Source of the DNA: Planctomycetota bacterium
GTDB lineage: Bacteria; Planctomycetota; Brocadiia; Brocadiales; Brocadiaceae
Assembly: GCA_016873165.1 (NCBI GenBank)
Contig: VGXV01000003.1
Span: 62,001 to 126,000 of the forward strand
Reading direction: 5' to 3'
Length of the DNA: 64,000 nucleotides
In this document: in pieces, positions 33,735 through 41,958 of the stretch
Layout: each line of letters starts with the position of its first letter
Numbering within the stretch: position 1 is the first letter of the stretch
Position numbers and translations under genes: made by a program
The notes under the pieces: model-generated
The model's input: the letters and a program-made list of their open reading frames with translations, nothing else
Databases searched by the model: none
Told to the model about the DNA's origin: nothing

Positions 33735-34907
33735 ATGTTGAAAAGATGGATTACCGGCAAACTTGAGCAAACAATGCGGCATACACCTGCCGTTGCCCTT
33801 CTTGGACCACGGCAAGTGGGCAAGACAACGCTTGCACAAACAATAGCTGAAAGTCGGCCAGCGCTCTACCTTGACCTTGAAGCCCCTGAAGATTTGTTGA
33901 AGCTGAGTGATCCTTCGGCGTTTTTGTCCCTGCATGCCGATAAGCTTGTCATCATGGATGAGATACAGCGTGCTCCTGATTTATTTATGGTGTTACGGGG
34001 TCTGATAGACAAAAACAGGCGGGCGGGATGCAAAGGAGAGCAGTATCTTGTCCTTGGTTCAGCCTCCATGGATTTGATCCGGCAATCCTCGGAGAGTCTC
34101 GCAGGGCGTATCTGCTATATCGAACTGACAGGCCTGAATGTGCTGGAAGTTCCCGCTGACAAGCCGAAAGATATCCAGAAATTATGGCTGCGCGGTGGAT
34201 TCCCGGAAAGTTACCTGGCAGAAACAGATGCACTGGCTATGAACTGGCTTGAGAATCTGATCAGGACATATCTGGAACGTGATGTGCCACAAATGGGGTT
34301 TCGGGTTCCGGCGGCACGACTGCGCAGACTCTGGACAATGCTTGCGCACTTGCAGGGCGAGCCGGTCAATTTTTCCAAACTGGCAGGGAACCTGGAAGTC
34401 GATAGCAAGACAGTCGCCAACTATATTGATATTTTAGTCGATTTACTTCTCGTGCGCCGTCTTGAGCCGTGGTATGCCAATGTAAAAAAACGTCTCGTAA
34501 AATCACCGCACTTTTATATCCGTGACAGCGGCATCCTGCACAGGCTTCTTGGCATAAGAGACTACGATTCCCTCCTTTTCAATCCCGTCTTGGGTAAGAG
34601 TTGGGAAGGTTTTGTGATAGAAAACATCATGTCTGTTCTTCCCGGCATGGCAGAGGCTTATTTTTACCGTACAGCGGCAGGCGCGGAAATCGACTTGCTG
34701 CTAAAATTTTCCGACAGGGAATTGTGGGCTATAGAAATCAAAACCGGCATTGCTCCCAAAATCAAACAGGGGTTTCATCTGGCATGCAAAGATGTAAAGG
34801 CAGTCCGAAAGTATATTGTCTACGGCGGCAATGATGAATTTCCCATTGAGAAGGACACGGTGGTGATTCCCCTGAAGAATTTGCTGCTAAAGTTGCAGGA
34901 TATGTAA
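33735..34907 (+). CDS. AAA-family ATPase with DUF4143-type C-terminus
   Basis: About 390 residues. N-terminal P-loop VALLGPRQVGKTTLAQTIAE, then YLDLEAPEDLLKL and the Walker B LVIMDEIQRAPDLFMVLRGL, and sensor-like YLVLGSASMDLIRQSSESLAGR. The C-terminal half matches the DUF4143 pattern: NLIRTYLERDVPQMG, VDSKTVANYIDILVDLLLVR, VKSPHFYIRDSGILHRLLG, GKSWEGFVIENI and AGAEIDLLLKF. These stand-alone ATPases are very common in bacteria and archaea and often horizontally moved; no function is established. I take MLKRW at 33735 as the start by homology, though a frame extends to 33699. It has no operon partner. Confidence 0.88.
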   Translation: MLKRWITGKLEQTMRHTPAVALLGPRQVGKTTLAQTIAESRPALYLDLEAPEDLLKLSDPSAFLSLHADKLVIMDEIQRAPDLFMVLRGLIDKNRRAGCKGEQYLVLGSASMDLIRQSSESLAGRICYIELTGLNVLEVPADKPKDIQKLWLRGGFPESYLAETDALAMNWLENLIRTYLERDVPQMGFRVPAARLRRLWTMLAHLQGEPVNFSKLAGNLEVDSKTVANYIDILVDLLLVRRLEPWYANVKKRLVKSPHFYIRDSGILHRLLGIRDYDSLLFNPVLGKSWEGFVIENIMSVLPGMAEAYFYRTAAGAEIDLLLKFSDRELWAIEIKTGIAPKIKQGFHLACKDVKAVRKYIVYGGNDEFPIEKDTVVIPLKNLLLKLQDM

Positions 34908-34963
34908 ATTATGCAAAGGCAAAAAAGATATTATTCCCAAATTCTGGAGCAAGCAGATGTGAT

Positions 34964-35755
34964 TTACTTTTCCACCTTTTTTAATTCTTCTTCCCGGTTT
35001 ATTGTCAGATCGGCTTTATAGAATTCGTCATCGCCCGGCAGCAGCATAAAAAATTTTGGCGTGTAGTCTATCTGCAGCATTGCTTCTTCCACCGTAAATT
35101 CCAGCACGTGTCCGCCCATTTTGGCATTTTCACTGATAAAATGGAAGTGATATCCCGGGACATTTAGTCCTTTGATAAATTGCGGACAGCGAAAGCCCAC
35201 GATGCTGCCTCTGATGTTTTTTGAATAAAAAAGAGGTTGTTTCTTCAAAATAACGGAAAGCGGCGCATATGGTCTTTGTTGTTTGGGAACACTCCGCAAT
35301 TTTATATCACGAAACAATCCCGTTATCTGAATGGCATAGAAAATGTTTTTTGTGGGCGCCGCAGTATCCATAACCCGTTCAAAAGTAGTAAAATTAACCC
35401 CCGGCTGCAACTCTAACGCTTCATCCATATCAAAAAAAGTTACCGCTGCAAATGGTGTTTTCATGGAATGTTTCGCTTTCTCCACCAAACCATTCGGTTT
35501 TACCTGATAGAATTCTCCATTAACGGCAACCATCTCCCCATCCAGTGCATTAAACGTCCCGATGCCGAAATTTCCGTATTTTTTCAACTGGGCAATAGTT
35601 GTTTCCCCGTCATAAATTCCTGATAACAGTGCATCAATTGTGGATACTTGAGTGACAGCCTCTGTTTCTGTTCTTGCATAAACGTTTACCGCGCCGCAAA
35701 AAAACAAAATGAACGACAGGACGATTCTCCCTGTATATTTTTTTGTGGCTGCCAT
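34964..35755 (-). CDS. Exported alpha-acetolactate decarboxylase
   Basis: 263 residues with a signal peptide (IVLSFILFFCGAVNVYA). It matches acetolactate decarboxylase (BudA/AldB), which converts acetolactate to acetoin: QVSTIDALLSGIYDGETTIAQL, YGNFGIGTFNALDGEMVAV, TPFAAVTFF, the HVL-type metal site GYHFHFISENAKMGGHVLEF (three zinc-binding His), and a conserved Glu in the metal region. Secreted relatives are known in Bacillus. The ATG follows GGAAAG. A family B element separates it from the cyclophilin gene upstream. No acetolactate synthase is in view, so its substrate source is unknown. Confidence 0.87.
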   Translation of the reverse strand: MAATKKYTGRIVLSFILFFCGAVNVYARTETEAVTQVSTIDALLSGIYDGETTIAQLKKYGNFGIGTFNALDGEMVAVNGEFYQVKPNGLVEKAKHSMKTPFAAVTFFDMDEALELQPGVNFTTFERVMDTAAPTKNIFYAIQITGLFRDIKLRSVPKQQRPYAPLSVILKKQPLFYSKNIRGSIVGFRCPQFIKGLNVPGYHFHFISENAKMGGHVLEFTVEEAMLQIDYTPKFFMLLPGDDEFYKADLTINREEELKKVEK

Positions 35756-35839
35756 GCTATTTCTTTCCGGAAGAGTTATCAGGAGCTAAACAAGGGGAAA
35801 TTGTGCGGGGTAACATTCATAGTTGTAAAAAACTGGAAA

Positions 35840-36115
35840 TACTTTAGCTTTTTGAAAAAGACTTCAATTTCCCTTATTTTATAATGCACCTCTAATATTG
35901 GCGCATGGTGCAAATTTCACCTCCATTAACTCCGCACTTTAGCGCGGAGTTATTCACAGTAAATACACCGGCTTTAGCCATGACCTTCTGGTACGGTGAA
36001 AGATATTGGACTAACTTTACCTCAGGGCTGAAGCCCATGATTATTTCTCCCCATAACCCCATGCTGAAGCATGGGGTTAAGACATGGGCAATTTTTCAAA
36101 AAACTAAAGTGCTAC
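35840..36115. repeat. Family B element with hairpin array, copy 4
   Basis: Ends ACTTTAGCTTTTTGAAAAA and TTTTTCAAAAAACTAAAGTG. The core closely matches the right-hand part of 13473-13874, with CTCCGCACTTTAGCGCGGAG, GGCTTTAGCC, GGGCTGAAGCCC and CCCATGCTGAAGCATGGGG. It lies 8 bp from the cyclophilin stop codon. Confidence 0.82.
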
Positions 36116-36123
36116 AAAAACTG

Positions 36124-36696
36124 TTATTTTATTTCTATTGCTTTTTTAAGAACAACCGCAGCGCCGGGAACGTCGCTATAGCCCTCTTTTGTTGTGGTAG
36201 GCAAGCGTTCGATGGTGTCAACTGTTTCCATTCCCTTTATTACCTTGCCAAAAACGCAATATCCCCATCCCCTTGTGCTTTGTTCCGTAAAATCAAGAAA
36301 ACCGTTGTCTACCGTATTAATGAAGAATTGTGCCGTGGCAGAATGCGGGTCCATCGTCCGGGCCATTGCTACGGAGCCCCTTGCATTTTTAAGACCGTTA
36401 TCCGCCTCATTTTTGACAGGGTCCAGCGTGTTTTTTCTGTTCATATCAGCGGTTAAACCGCCGCCTTGTATCATAAATCCTTTGATTACACGGTGGAATA
36501 TCGTGTCGTTGTAAAAACCGTCCTGAACGTATCTGAGAAAATTTTTTACGGTATCGGGCGCCTTTTCGGGATAAAGCTCAAGAACTATTTCTCCATGGTT
36601 GGTTTCGAGCAGAACTTTCGGATTAACTGTCTCCGCCCAGGTTTGCTGTGCCATACCGGCAATTGCCAATGCAATACATATCAAAAGTGTTTTCAA
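36124..36696 (-). CDS. Exported cyclophilin-type peptidyl-prolyl isomerase
   Basis: 190 residues with a signal peptide ending near AQQTWA, so the enzyme acts outside the cytoplasm. Cyclophilin features: VLLETNHGEIVLELYPEKAP, VKNFLRYVQDGFYNDTIFHRVIKGFMIQGG (quoted in part: FYNDTIFHRVIKGFMIQGG), SVAMARTMDPHSATAQFFIN, and GYCVFGKVIKGMETVDTI. The catalytic Arg (FHR) and the QFFIN segment are present. The start is probably TTG at 36696, because AGGAGG sits 6 bases upstream. The PilZ gene ends 13 bp before it, so they are likely co-transcribed. Confidence 0.92.
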   Translation of the reverse strand: MKTLLICIALAIAGMAQQTWAETVNPKVLLETNHGEIVLELYPEKAPDTVKNFLRYVQDGFYNDTIFHRVIKGFMIQGGGLTADMNRKNTLDPVKNEADNGLKNARGSVAMARTMDPHSATAQFFINTVDNGFLDFTEQSTRGWGYCVFGKVIKGMETVDTIERLPTTTKEGYSDVPGAAVVLKKAIEIK

Positions 36697-36709
36697 ATGA
36701 ATCCTCCTT

Positions 36710-37069
36710 TTATTCTTTTAACCAATGTGATAATTCGTCGGTAATTTTCTCATGATTTCCGACATTGAGTTCTATCATTCTTCTCAGATGTGTTATGGTG
36801 TCAATATCCTCGCTTATAAATTTAAAACCAAAATGATCCTGATGAATATGGACGAGCTTCGATTCAAAAACTAAGTTAATATTTGAAGAGGGGAGGTGGA
36901 TTTTCAATTCGCACTCATCTCCCAATTTGACCGGAATATTTTCCTTGAATTGAAGCAATGCGCCTTTCAACGAAATATCAAGCAGTTCTCCCCGGTATGT
37001 TGTATTATGATGCTTTAATTGAGTATGCGCCTCAAAATGAATGCGGCTGAAATGTCTTTTACTTTCCAT
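36710..37069 (-). CDS. PilZ-domain protein
   Basis: 119 residues, a single PilZ domain. The c-di-GMP binding motifs are visible: the N-terminal RxxxR-type KRHFSR and the DISLKGALLQF [D/N]xSxxG motif. After the second motif come LGDECELKIHLPSS, LVHIHQDHFGFKFI, and a helical end, IDTITHLRRMIELN. It should bind c-di-GMP and change motility, surface or enzyme activity in an unknown partner. It lies between the HD-domain gene and the cyclophilin gene on the same strand. No ribosome binding site is obvious. Confidence 0.85.
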   Translation of the reverse strand: MESKRHFSRIHFEAHTQLKHHNTTYRGELLDISLKGALLQFKENIPVKLGDECELKIHLPSSNINLVFESKLVHIHQDHFGFKFISEDIDTITHLRRMIELNVGNHEKITDELSHWLKE

Positions 37070-37154
37070 GGTTATTTTTTTCCACTCATAAGAATTTTGT
37101 TACTTATACAATTTATAATGAACGGTGTCAATACAAATGGATATCTCTGCGCGG

Positions 37155-38357
37155 CTATGTTGCAAAATCCGCAAATAACGCCTCTATTGACATGCCCGCA
37201 ATCGACCGGCCTTTATATTTTTTTTCAATTGTTTCACGGCCTTCTTTTAAATGTTTCGGATACAATCCCAAACTGTTTGTTGAGGAAGCTTCCAGATATG
37301 CCGCCAAATCGTCCGCAATCTTTATAAATTCTCCGTCTATGGGATCAAAATCATCGTGATTGTATTTTTCATTTATCTTTTCCGTAGTAACAAACTTCAC
37401 TTTCCCTTTTAGTTTAATTTTGCTTTCGTACTCATTTCGGGTGAAATATTTTATCTCCTCAAGCCATCCTGTTTCCAGCAAAGGAGAAATTTCTTTTTCT
37501 GCCAGTTCTTCTTCGATTTTGCTGATAGCTTCCGGCATGCCTTCCACCGATCTTTTAATGGGAGACAGGATATCCCTTGTGACGGCTTCCGGCAGATCGT
37601 GAAACAATGCGCTGAAAAAATTGTTATATATCCTTTTAGGGCAGGCGGACACCTCTCTTGCAAAAAGGTAGCAAAAGATTGCCACTAAAAGCATGTGCCC
37701 CAAAACGGATGTTTTTGGCAACCGCGGGGTTTGGCTCCATCTGATTTGAAAACGCAGGTGCCCGCAGAGATCAAGAAAGTTTGAGATATTTCCTTTGCAA
37801 ACAATCTTACGCATTCCGGCAAGGTCAAGATACGTCTCGATGTCATTTTTTAAATCCTTTTCGATGCTATCCATCTTGTAACCGGTAGGATGCACCTTCT
37901 GAATTATTTGAAATTCCCAGAAACTGGAATAAATATGCGATGCATTCAATATATTTTTTGTAAGATTGTCTTCCTTTTTTGCATCAAACAAATAGTTCTT
38001 TAATTCGGTCTTCATTTCTTTTGGCAGTCCGTCAAACGTTGGCTTGAGTTGTTCATAAACCCATTTATTAAGCTGCCGGAAGACAGCAGGGTGCAATTCT
38101 TTTATTTTCCGGTATATCGGAGATTTTATATCCGATATAACAATGCGCCGCAGCAATTCGAATATTCCCCCTTTTATTAATGCCTCCCAATCCACCTGTC
38201 TTCCTTTTTCTTCTTCATATTTGCCAAGACAATAGGCAATAATCATTTTATGCGCATGCTTGTCCATTTCCGTCAGCTCTACCGGACGTATCATATCGTT
38301 CCACCTCTGCATGGAAAAGGCTTCAAATAATTTCAACGCAAGCGCCCGTCTTAACAC
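37155..38357 (-). CDS. HD-domain phosphohydrolase-like protein
   Basis: 400 residues. The central part has an HD-type metal site: GHMLLVAIFCYLFARE, then NNFFSALFHDLPEAVTRDIL, where FHDLPE is the HD motif and TRDI a further ligand, as in YfbR-like and other HD hydrolases. An N-terminal segment, VELTEMDKHAHKMIIAYCLG, has a second His-containing region. The rest is helical. Substrate unknown; a nucleotide is the family expectation. The start is a GTG at 38357, preceded by a GGAGAAGAAG stretch. It lies 41 bp after the PpiC gene on the same strand. Confidence 0.8.
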   Translation of the reverse strand: MLRRALALKLFEAFSMQRWNDMIRPVELTEMDKHAHKMIIAYCLGKYEEEKGRQVDWEALIKGGIFELLRRIVISDIKSPIYRKIKELHPAVFRQLNKWVYEQLKPTFDGLPKEMKTELKNYLFDAKKEDNLTKNILNASHIYSSFWEFQIIQKVHPTGYKMDSIEKDLKNDIETYLDLAGMRKIVCKGNISNFLDLCGHLRFQIRWSQTPRLPKTSVLGHMLLVAIFCYLFAREVSACPKRIYNNFFSALFHDLPEAVTRDILSPIKRSVEGMPEAISKIEEELAEKEISPLLETGWLEEIKYFTRNEYESKIKLKGKVKFVTTEKINEKYNHDDFDPIDGEFIKIADDLAAYLEASSTNSLGLYPKHLKEGRETIEKKYKGRSIAGMSIEALFADFAT

Positions 38358-38398
38358 CTTCTTCTCCCGCTAAAAAATAGTGTTGTCAATGATATACC

Positions 38399-39412
38399 TC
38401 AATATTTATTAATTTTAATAAATGCCTCTGCCCTGAGATTCTGAATGTATTTTTTCTTTAATCTTCCGATCTCTTCCCTGTATAACTTCTGATAAATCTC
38501 GTTCTGCACATCTTCAAACTCTCTTACCATTTCCGGTTTTATAAGTTCTGTTTTAAAAATATGATATCCGACAGGAGATTCTGCTATTTTGCTGTACTCA
38601 TTATCCTTCAGGTTATAAATAACATCCCTGAGTTCCTTTCTCAATCCTTGTATTTCGTCAAAGCTCCATTCCCCTCCTTTTTCGGCATTGGGTCCCTCCG
38701 AATACAGTTTTGCCAGTGAGGAAAAATCTTCCCCTCCGGAAAGAAGGGTTATAATTTTTTCAGCAAGGGCACGCGCTTTTTCTTTGTCATCGTTGTGTGA
38801 GGAAAATTTGATCATTATATGCTTGAGTTTTATTTCTTTTTTCTGCCGAAATTCATCGATATTCTCCATATAATAGCGCTTCAGCAACTTTGGCTGCACC
38901 TTCACCTTGTTGTTGACGTTTTCTTTGATTACCTTGTCAATCATTATATCTTCTTTAAGTTCTGTTTTCTTTTCAATCGGATTTATTCCCTGCGATTCTG
39001 CAATCTCGTAAAACTTTGACAAAGAACCCACATTTTCAACGGCTCCTTTCAAAAAATAATCCAGTTCCTTTTGCACATCATTCATCATCACCGCATCCGC
39101 GCCAAAGACTTTATATGCCTCCTTCACCAATAGTTTCCGGTCTATTAACTCCTCAAGGGTATCCTCCAGAATTTTCTCAAAATTTTCTGAGAATTCTTTG
39201 TTGCTGCTATATTTCTTTCTTGCTTCCCGTATGGCAGGCGCCGACCGTTTGATGACCTCATCCTGTGTTATTATCGTATCATCAACGACAGCCCGGATAA
39301 ATCCAAGATTGTTTTTGCTCAGAACGTCTTCTTCCTCGCAGAACAAAACGGAGCAAAACAACATCATTATCATTGGAAAAACCAAAGCACAATAAACGTA
39401 TTTCTTCAGCAT
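38399..39412 (-). CDS. Exported PpiC/SurA-type peptidyl-prolyl isomerase
   Basis: 337 residues with a signal peptide (VYCALVFPMIMMLFCSVLF). A SurA-like N-terminal helical region (VDDTIITQDEVIKRSAPAIR, LEELIDRKLLVKEAYKVFG) is followed by a parvulin domain (about 195-295: IKLKHIMIKFSS, LLSGGEDFSSLAKLYSEGPN, GGEWSFDEIQGLRKELRDVI, SPVGYHIFKTE). It probably acts as a folding chaperone for exported or envelope proteins. It heads a leftward run of genes (HD, PilZ, cyclophilin), so two folding catalysts are in one neighbourhood. Confidence 0.92.
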   Translation of the reverse strand: MLKKYVYCALVFPMIMMLFCSVLFCEEEDVLSKNNLGFIRAVVDDTIITQDEVIKRSAPAIREARKKYSSNKEFSENFEKILEDTLEELIDRKLLVKEAYKVFGADAVMMNDVQKELDYFLKGAVENVGSLSKFYEIAESQGINPIEKKTELKEDIMIDKVIKENVNNKVKVQPKLLKRYYMENIDEFRQKKEIKLKHIMIKFSSHNDDKEKARALAEKIITLLSGGEDFSSLAKLYSEGPNAEKGGEWSFDEIQGLRKELRDVIYNLKDNEYSKIAESPVGYHIFKTELIKPEMVREFEDVQNEIYQKLYREEIGRLKKKYIQNLRAEAFIKINKY

Positions 39413-39787
39413 ACTTTTTCTCTCATTATGAATTTTTCAGCGAATGAAAAAAGCATAGGCATTGTTCAGCCGCTCACAGAAGGCCAATTGAAATCTTAAT
39501 GAATTTTCAAAAAAAGCCCAACCGGTGATTTTTATGTCTCTCAGAACTTTAAAATGCTTCCATCCCATAAAATTTTATCAGCAATTTCAAGGGATTCAAA
39601 ACAATTTAATTTTTATTCTATGCGTCCAATTTTGCATTGCCAGCTATCAGTAAATAATATTTATTCTAAAATCTCCACAATAATTTTATCAATAAAATAA
39701 AAAAACGTTGCATCTGTTGAAATTTATATATATACAATTTGTAGATAACTACTTAATCCTGTTTTTTAGAGAAAGGGGAAGGGGAAT
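39413..39787. other. AT-rich intergenic region between divergent genes
   Basis: About 375 bp between the PpiC and hemerythrin genes. It should carry promoters for both. The part before hemerythrin is very AT-rich (TTTATATATATACAATTTGT) and is followed by a strong AGGGGAAGGGG ribosome binding site. No repeat family is present. Confidence 0.5.
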
Positions 39788-40192
39788 ATGGGACTCCAAT
39801 GGAGCAACGATTTGTCTACGGGAATTATACCTATAGACGACCAGCACAAGGAGATAATCAGAAGGGTAAACGCATTTCTTGCTGCTATGGAGGCAGGAAA
39901 GGGCAAGATGAAGGTAGTGGAATTGATGGAGTTTTTATCGAGGTATATTGTACAGCATTTTCACGATGAAGAGTTTTTTATGGCCAATGAACGGTATGAT
40001 GAGTTTAAGGCGCACAAGGAACAACATATGCAATTTATAAAAGATTTCCATGCCATGGAAAAAGAATTCGAGACTCACGGCATTACCACTGATCTGGTAA
40101 TCCAAACACAGCAAAAGGTATGCGACTGGCTGGCAAATCATATATCCAAAGAAGACCGGAAAATCGTGCAGTTCATCAAAAACAATCAATAG
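39788..40192 (+). CDS. Bacteriohemerythrin
   Basis: 134 residues, a complete single-domain hemerythrin with a di-iron O2-binding site. The ligands are in place: H20 (IDDQHKEI), H57 and E61 (QHFHDEE), H76 and H80 (HKEQH), H118 and D123 (ANHISKED). The spacing matches Methylococcus-type bacteriohemerythrin. It probably binds O2 (storage, delivery or scavenging), and may bind NO, which would both be relevant in an oxygen-sensitive, NO-using anaerobe. The start is supported by AGGGGAAGGGG about 6 bases upstream. Monocistronic, followed by a family A element. Confidence 0.95.
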   Translation: MGLQWSNDLSTGIIPIDDQHKEIIRRVNAFLAAMEAGKGKMKVVELMEFLSRYIVQHFHDEEFFMANERYDEFKAHKEQHMQFIKDFHAMEKEFETHGITTDLVIQTQQKVCDWLANHISKEDRKIVQFIKNNQ

Positions 40193-40228
40193 CAGATAAA
40201 CAGCCGGTTTGGCAATGCCACGCTTTAT

Positions 40229-40574
40229 GGGAGCATTCCCGATTTTTTGCAACCGTTTATGGGATCGGTGTGGGTAGGGTGGATAAAGGCGCTGGTTTTT
40301 GCGCCGTATCCACCAACAATTATCGCATAAATGGTGGATTCGCTCCGCTTAATCCACCCTACAAGGCTCCGCTCAGCATGACATGCTTTTTTATAGATAA
40401 CATTCACGGTCACCCTGAGCCCTTCGCTTATGTCATGCTGAGCGGAGTCGAAGCATCTTTTACCGCTCAGGATAAACTCCGTCGAAGGGCTGCGTTTTCC
40501 TGTAAATTGAAGATGTTTTCATATCCGGCATGATATACGGTAGTCGATTTTCACAAAAAATCGGGAATGCTCCC
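40229..40574. repeat. Family A element, copy 4
   Basis: Ends GGGAGCATTCCCGATTTTTT and, at 40552-40574, CACAAAAAATCGGGAATGCT. The core combines both core types of this family: the GTGTGGGTAGGGTGGATAAA block and the CTCCGCTCAGCATGACAT / GTCACCCTGAGC block. It separates hemerythrin from the phosphofructokinase stop codon by 4 bp. Confidence 0.82.
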
Positions 40575-40578
40575 CGCT

Positions 40579-41730
40579 TTATAATTCATCCGGCCATTTT
40601 GCGTGTGTGTATTGAACGCCGCGTATCACTAATTGATTCAGGAACCGGTATTTCCTGCTTGCCGTGGAAGCCGATTTGTCAAGCACCTGTTGCAATGGTA
40701 TTGGAACAATTTTGTCATTTGTTTCGCCTTCATTTTGAAAGGCAAGCATGACCGGCTGGTTGTCGCCCTTTTCGTCCCACAGGTCAAATACTTTCACCGC
40801 CGCAACACCGAATCTCGTCGCGAGCACCCTGTCAAAGACGGAAGGTTCTCCGCCTCTCTGAACATGCCCAAGAACTATGGGACGCACCCTGTCTTTATAT
40901 TCTTCGGGAAATGTGTTGACGAGTTCTCTTCGCACCATTTCGGAGGCAGTAAACTGGCTGTATTTTTCGTCGCGAATGTTGATGATCTCTCCCGTACTGC
41001 CCGATTTTATCTGCTGCAATCCTTCCGCGACAATAATTATTACAAAATCCTTTCCTACGCTGAAACCATCAAGAATACTTTGGGATATTTTGTTTATATC
41101 GGCAATGTCATGCGCTCCCAATACAATATGGGCGCCGGAAGTAATGCCGTTTATATAAGGGAGGTAATCACAATCCCTCCCCATTATCTGAACTAAAAAC
41201 ACCCGCTTATGCGAGCAGGCAGTGTCGCGTATCTTGTCGATACATTCCATCGCGGTGTTGAGAGCGGTATCCGCCCCGATTGAATATTTTGTGCAGGGAA
41301 TATCATTGTCAATTGTAGCGGGAATACAAACAATGCGAAGGTCATCCATGATGCCGCAGGCCATATTTGTCTGATAAAGGGCATGCGACCCATGAAATGA
41401 CCCATCCCCTCCGATCACCACCAGACATTTTATATCAAGGGCGTGAAGGTTTTTTAAAGCGGTTTTTCTGGTGTCTTCATTTTGAAATTTATGGTATCGC
41501 GCGCTTTTTAAAAATGTTCCGCCTCTCCCTAAAACATGGGCAACGTCTTTAGGATGTAATTCTTTGAAATTATTAAGGCTCCCTGTGATATCTTTTTCGC
41601 ACAGCCCATGGAAACCGTAAAAAATACCATAAACCTCCCACTCCAACTGGTTTGCCGACCGTACAATTGCCCGTATTGCCGCGTTCATTCCCGGCGCATC
41701 GCCGCCGCTTGTTAAAATGCCGATTTTCAC
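40579..41730 (-). CDS. 6-phosphofructokinase
   Basis: 383 residues. Family A phosphofructokinase of glycolysis: ILTSGGDAPGMNAAIRAIVR at the start, GGDG at 107-110, the catalytic TIDNDI at 139-144, MGRDCDY, IIVAEGL and VLGHVQRGGEPSVFDRVLA. GGDG (not GGDD) suggests ATP as donor. The segment after the catalytic Asp is IPCTKYSIG where Bacillus has IPGTDFTIG, and MGRHAGD is replaced by MGRDCDY; this is unusual for an ATP enzyme and donor or substrate may differ. The GTG start at 41730 has GGAGG about 8 bases upstream. Monocistronic. Confidence 0.9.
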   Translation of the reverse strand: MKIGILTSGGDAPGMNAAIRAIVRSANQLEWEVYGIFYGFHGLCEKDITGSLNNFKELHPKDVAHVLGRGGTFLKSARYHKFQNEDTRKTALKNLHALDIKCLVVIGGDGSFHGSHALYQTNMACGIMDDLRIVCIPATIDNDIPCTKYSIGADTALNTAMECIDKIRDTACSHKRVFLVQIMGRDCDYLPYINGITSGAHIVLGAHDIADINKISQSILDGFSVGKDFVIIIVAEGLQQIKSGSTGEIINIRDEKYSQFTASEMVRRELVNTFPEEYKDRVRPIVLGHVQRGGEPSVFDRVLATRFGVAAVKVFDLWDEKGDNQPVMLAFQNEGETNDKIVPIPLQQVLDKSASTASRKYRFLNQLVIRGVQYTHAKWPDEL

Positions 41731-41958
41731 CTGTAAATACCTCCTATGCCATCATTCTGTGCTCTTCGCTCATCCACTTCATTCAGAACAGGCTTTGCCA
41801 TTCTGAGCGCCCGCTTGACTGACAGGAAAGGAGCGAAGAAACTAAACCTTGTGGATTGCTCGGGCTGCCACCCTTGCAATGAAACTTACACGCGTACGTA
41901 TTTATTACGTTTACTATAATATTCCCTTATACGGGAATGCTTCCCCCTTATACATAGT

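Noticed and set aside
40229-40574. CRISPR-like repeats because of repeated short palindromes
   Set aside because: Units are not regularly spaced, there are no unique spacers of constant length and no cas genes; terminal inverted repeats explain the layout.
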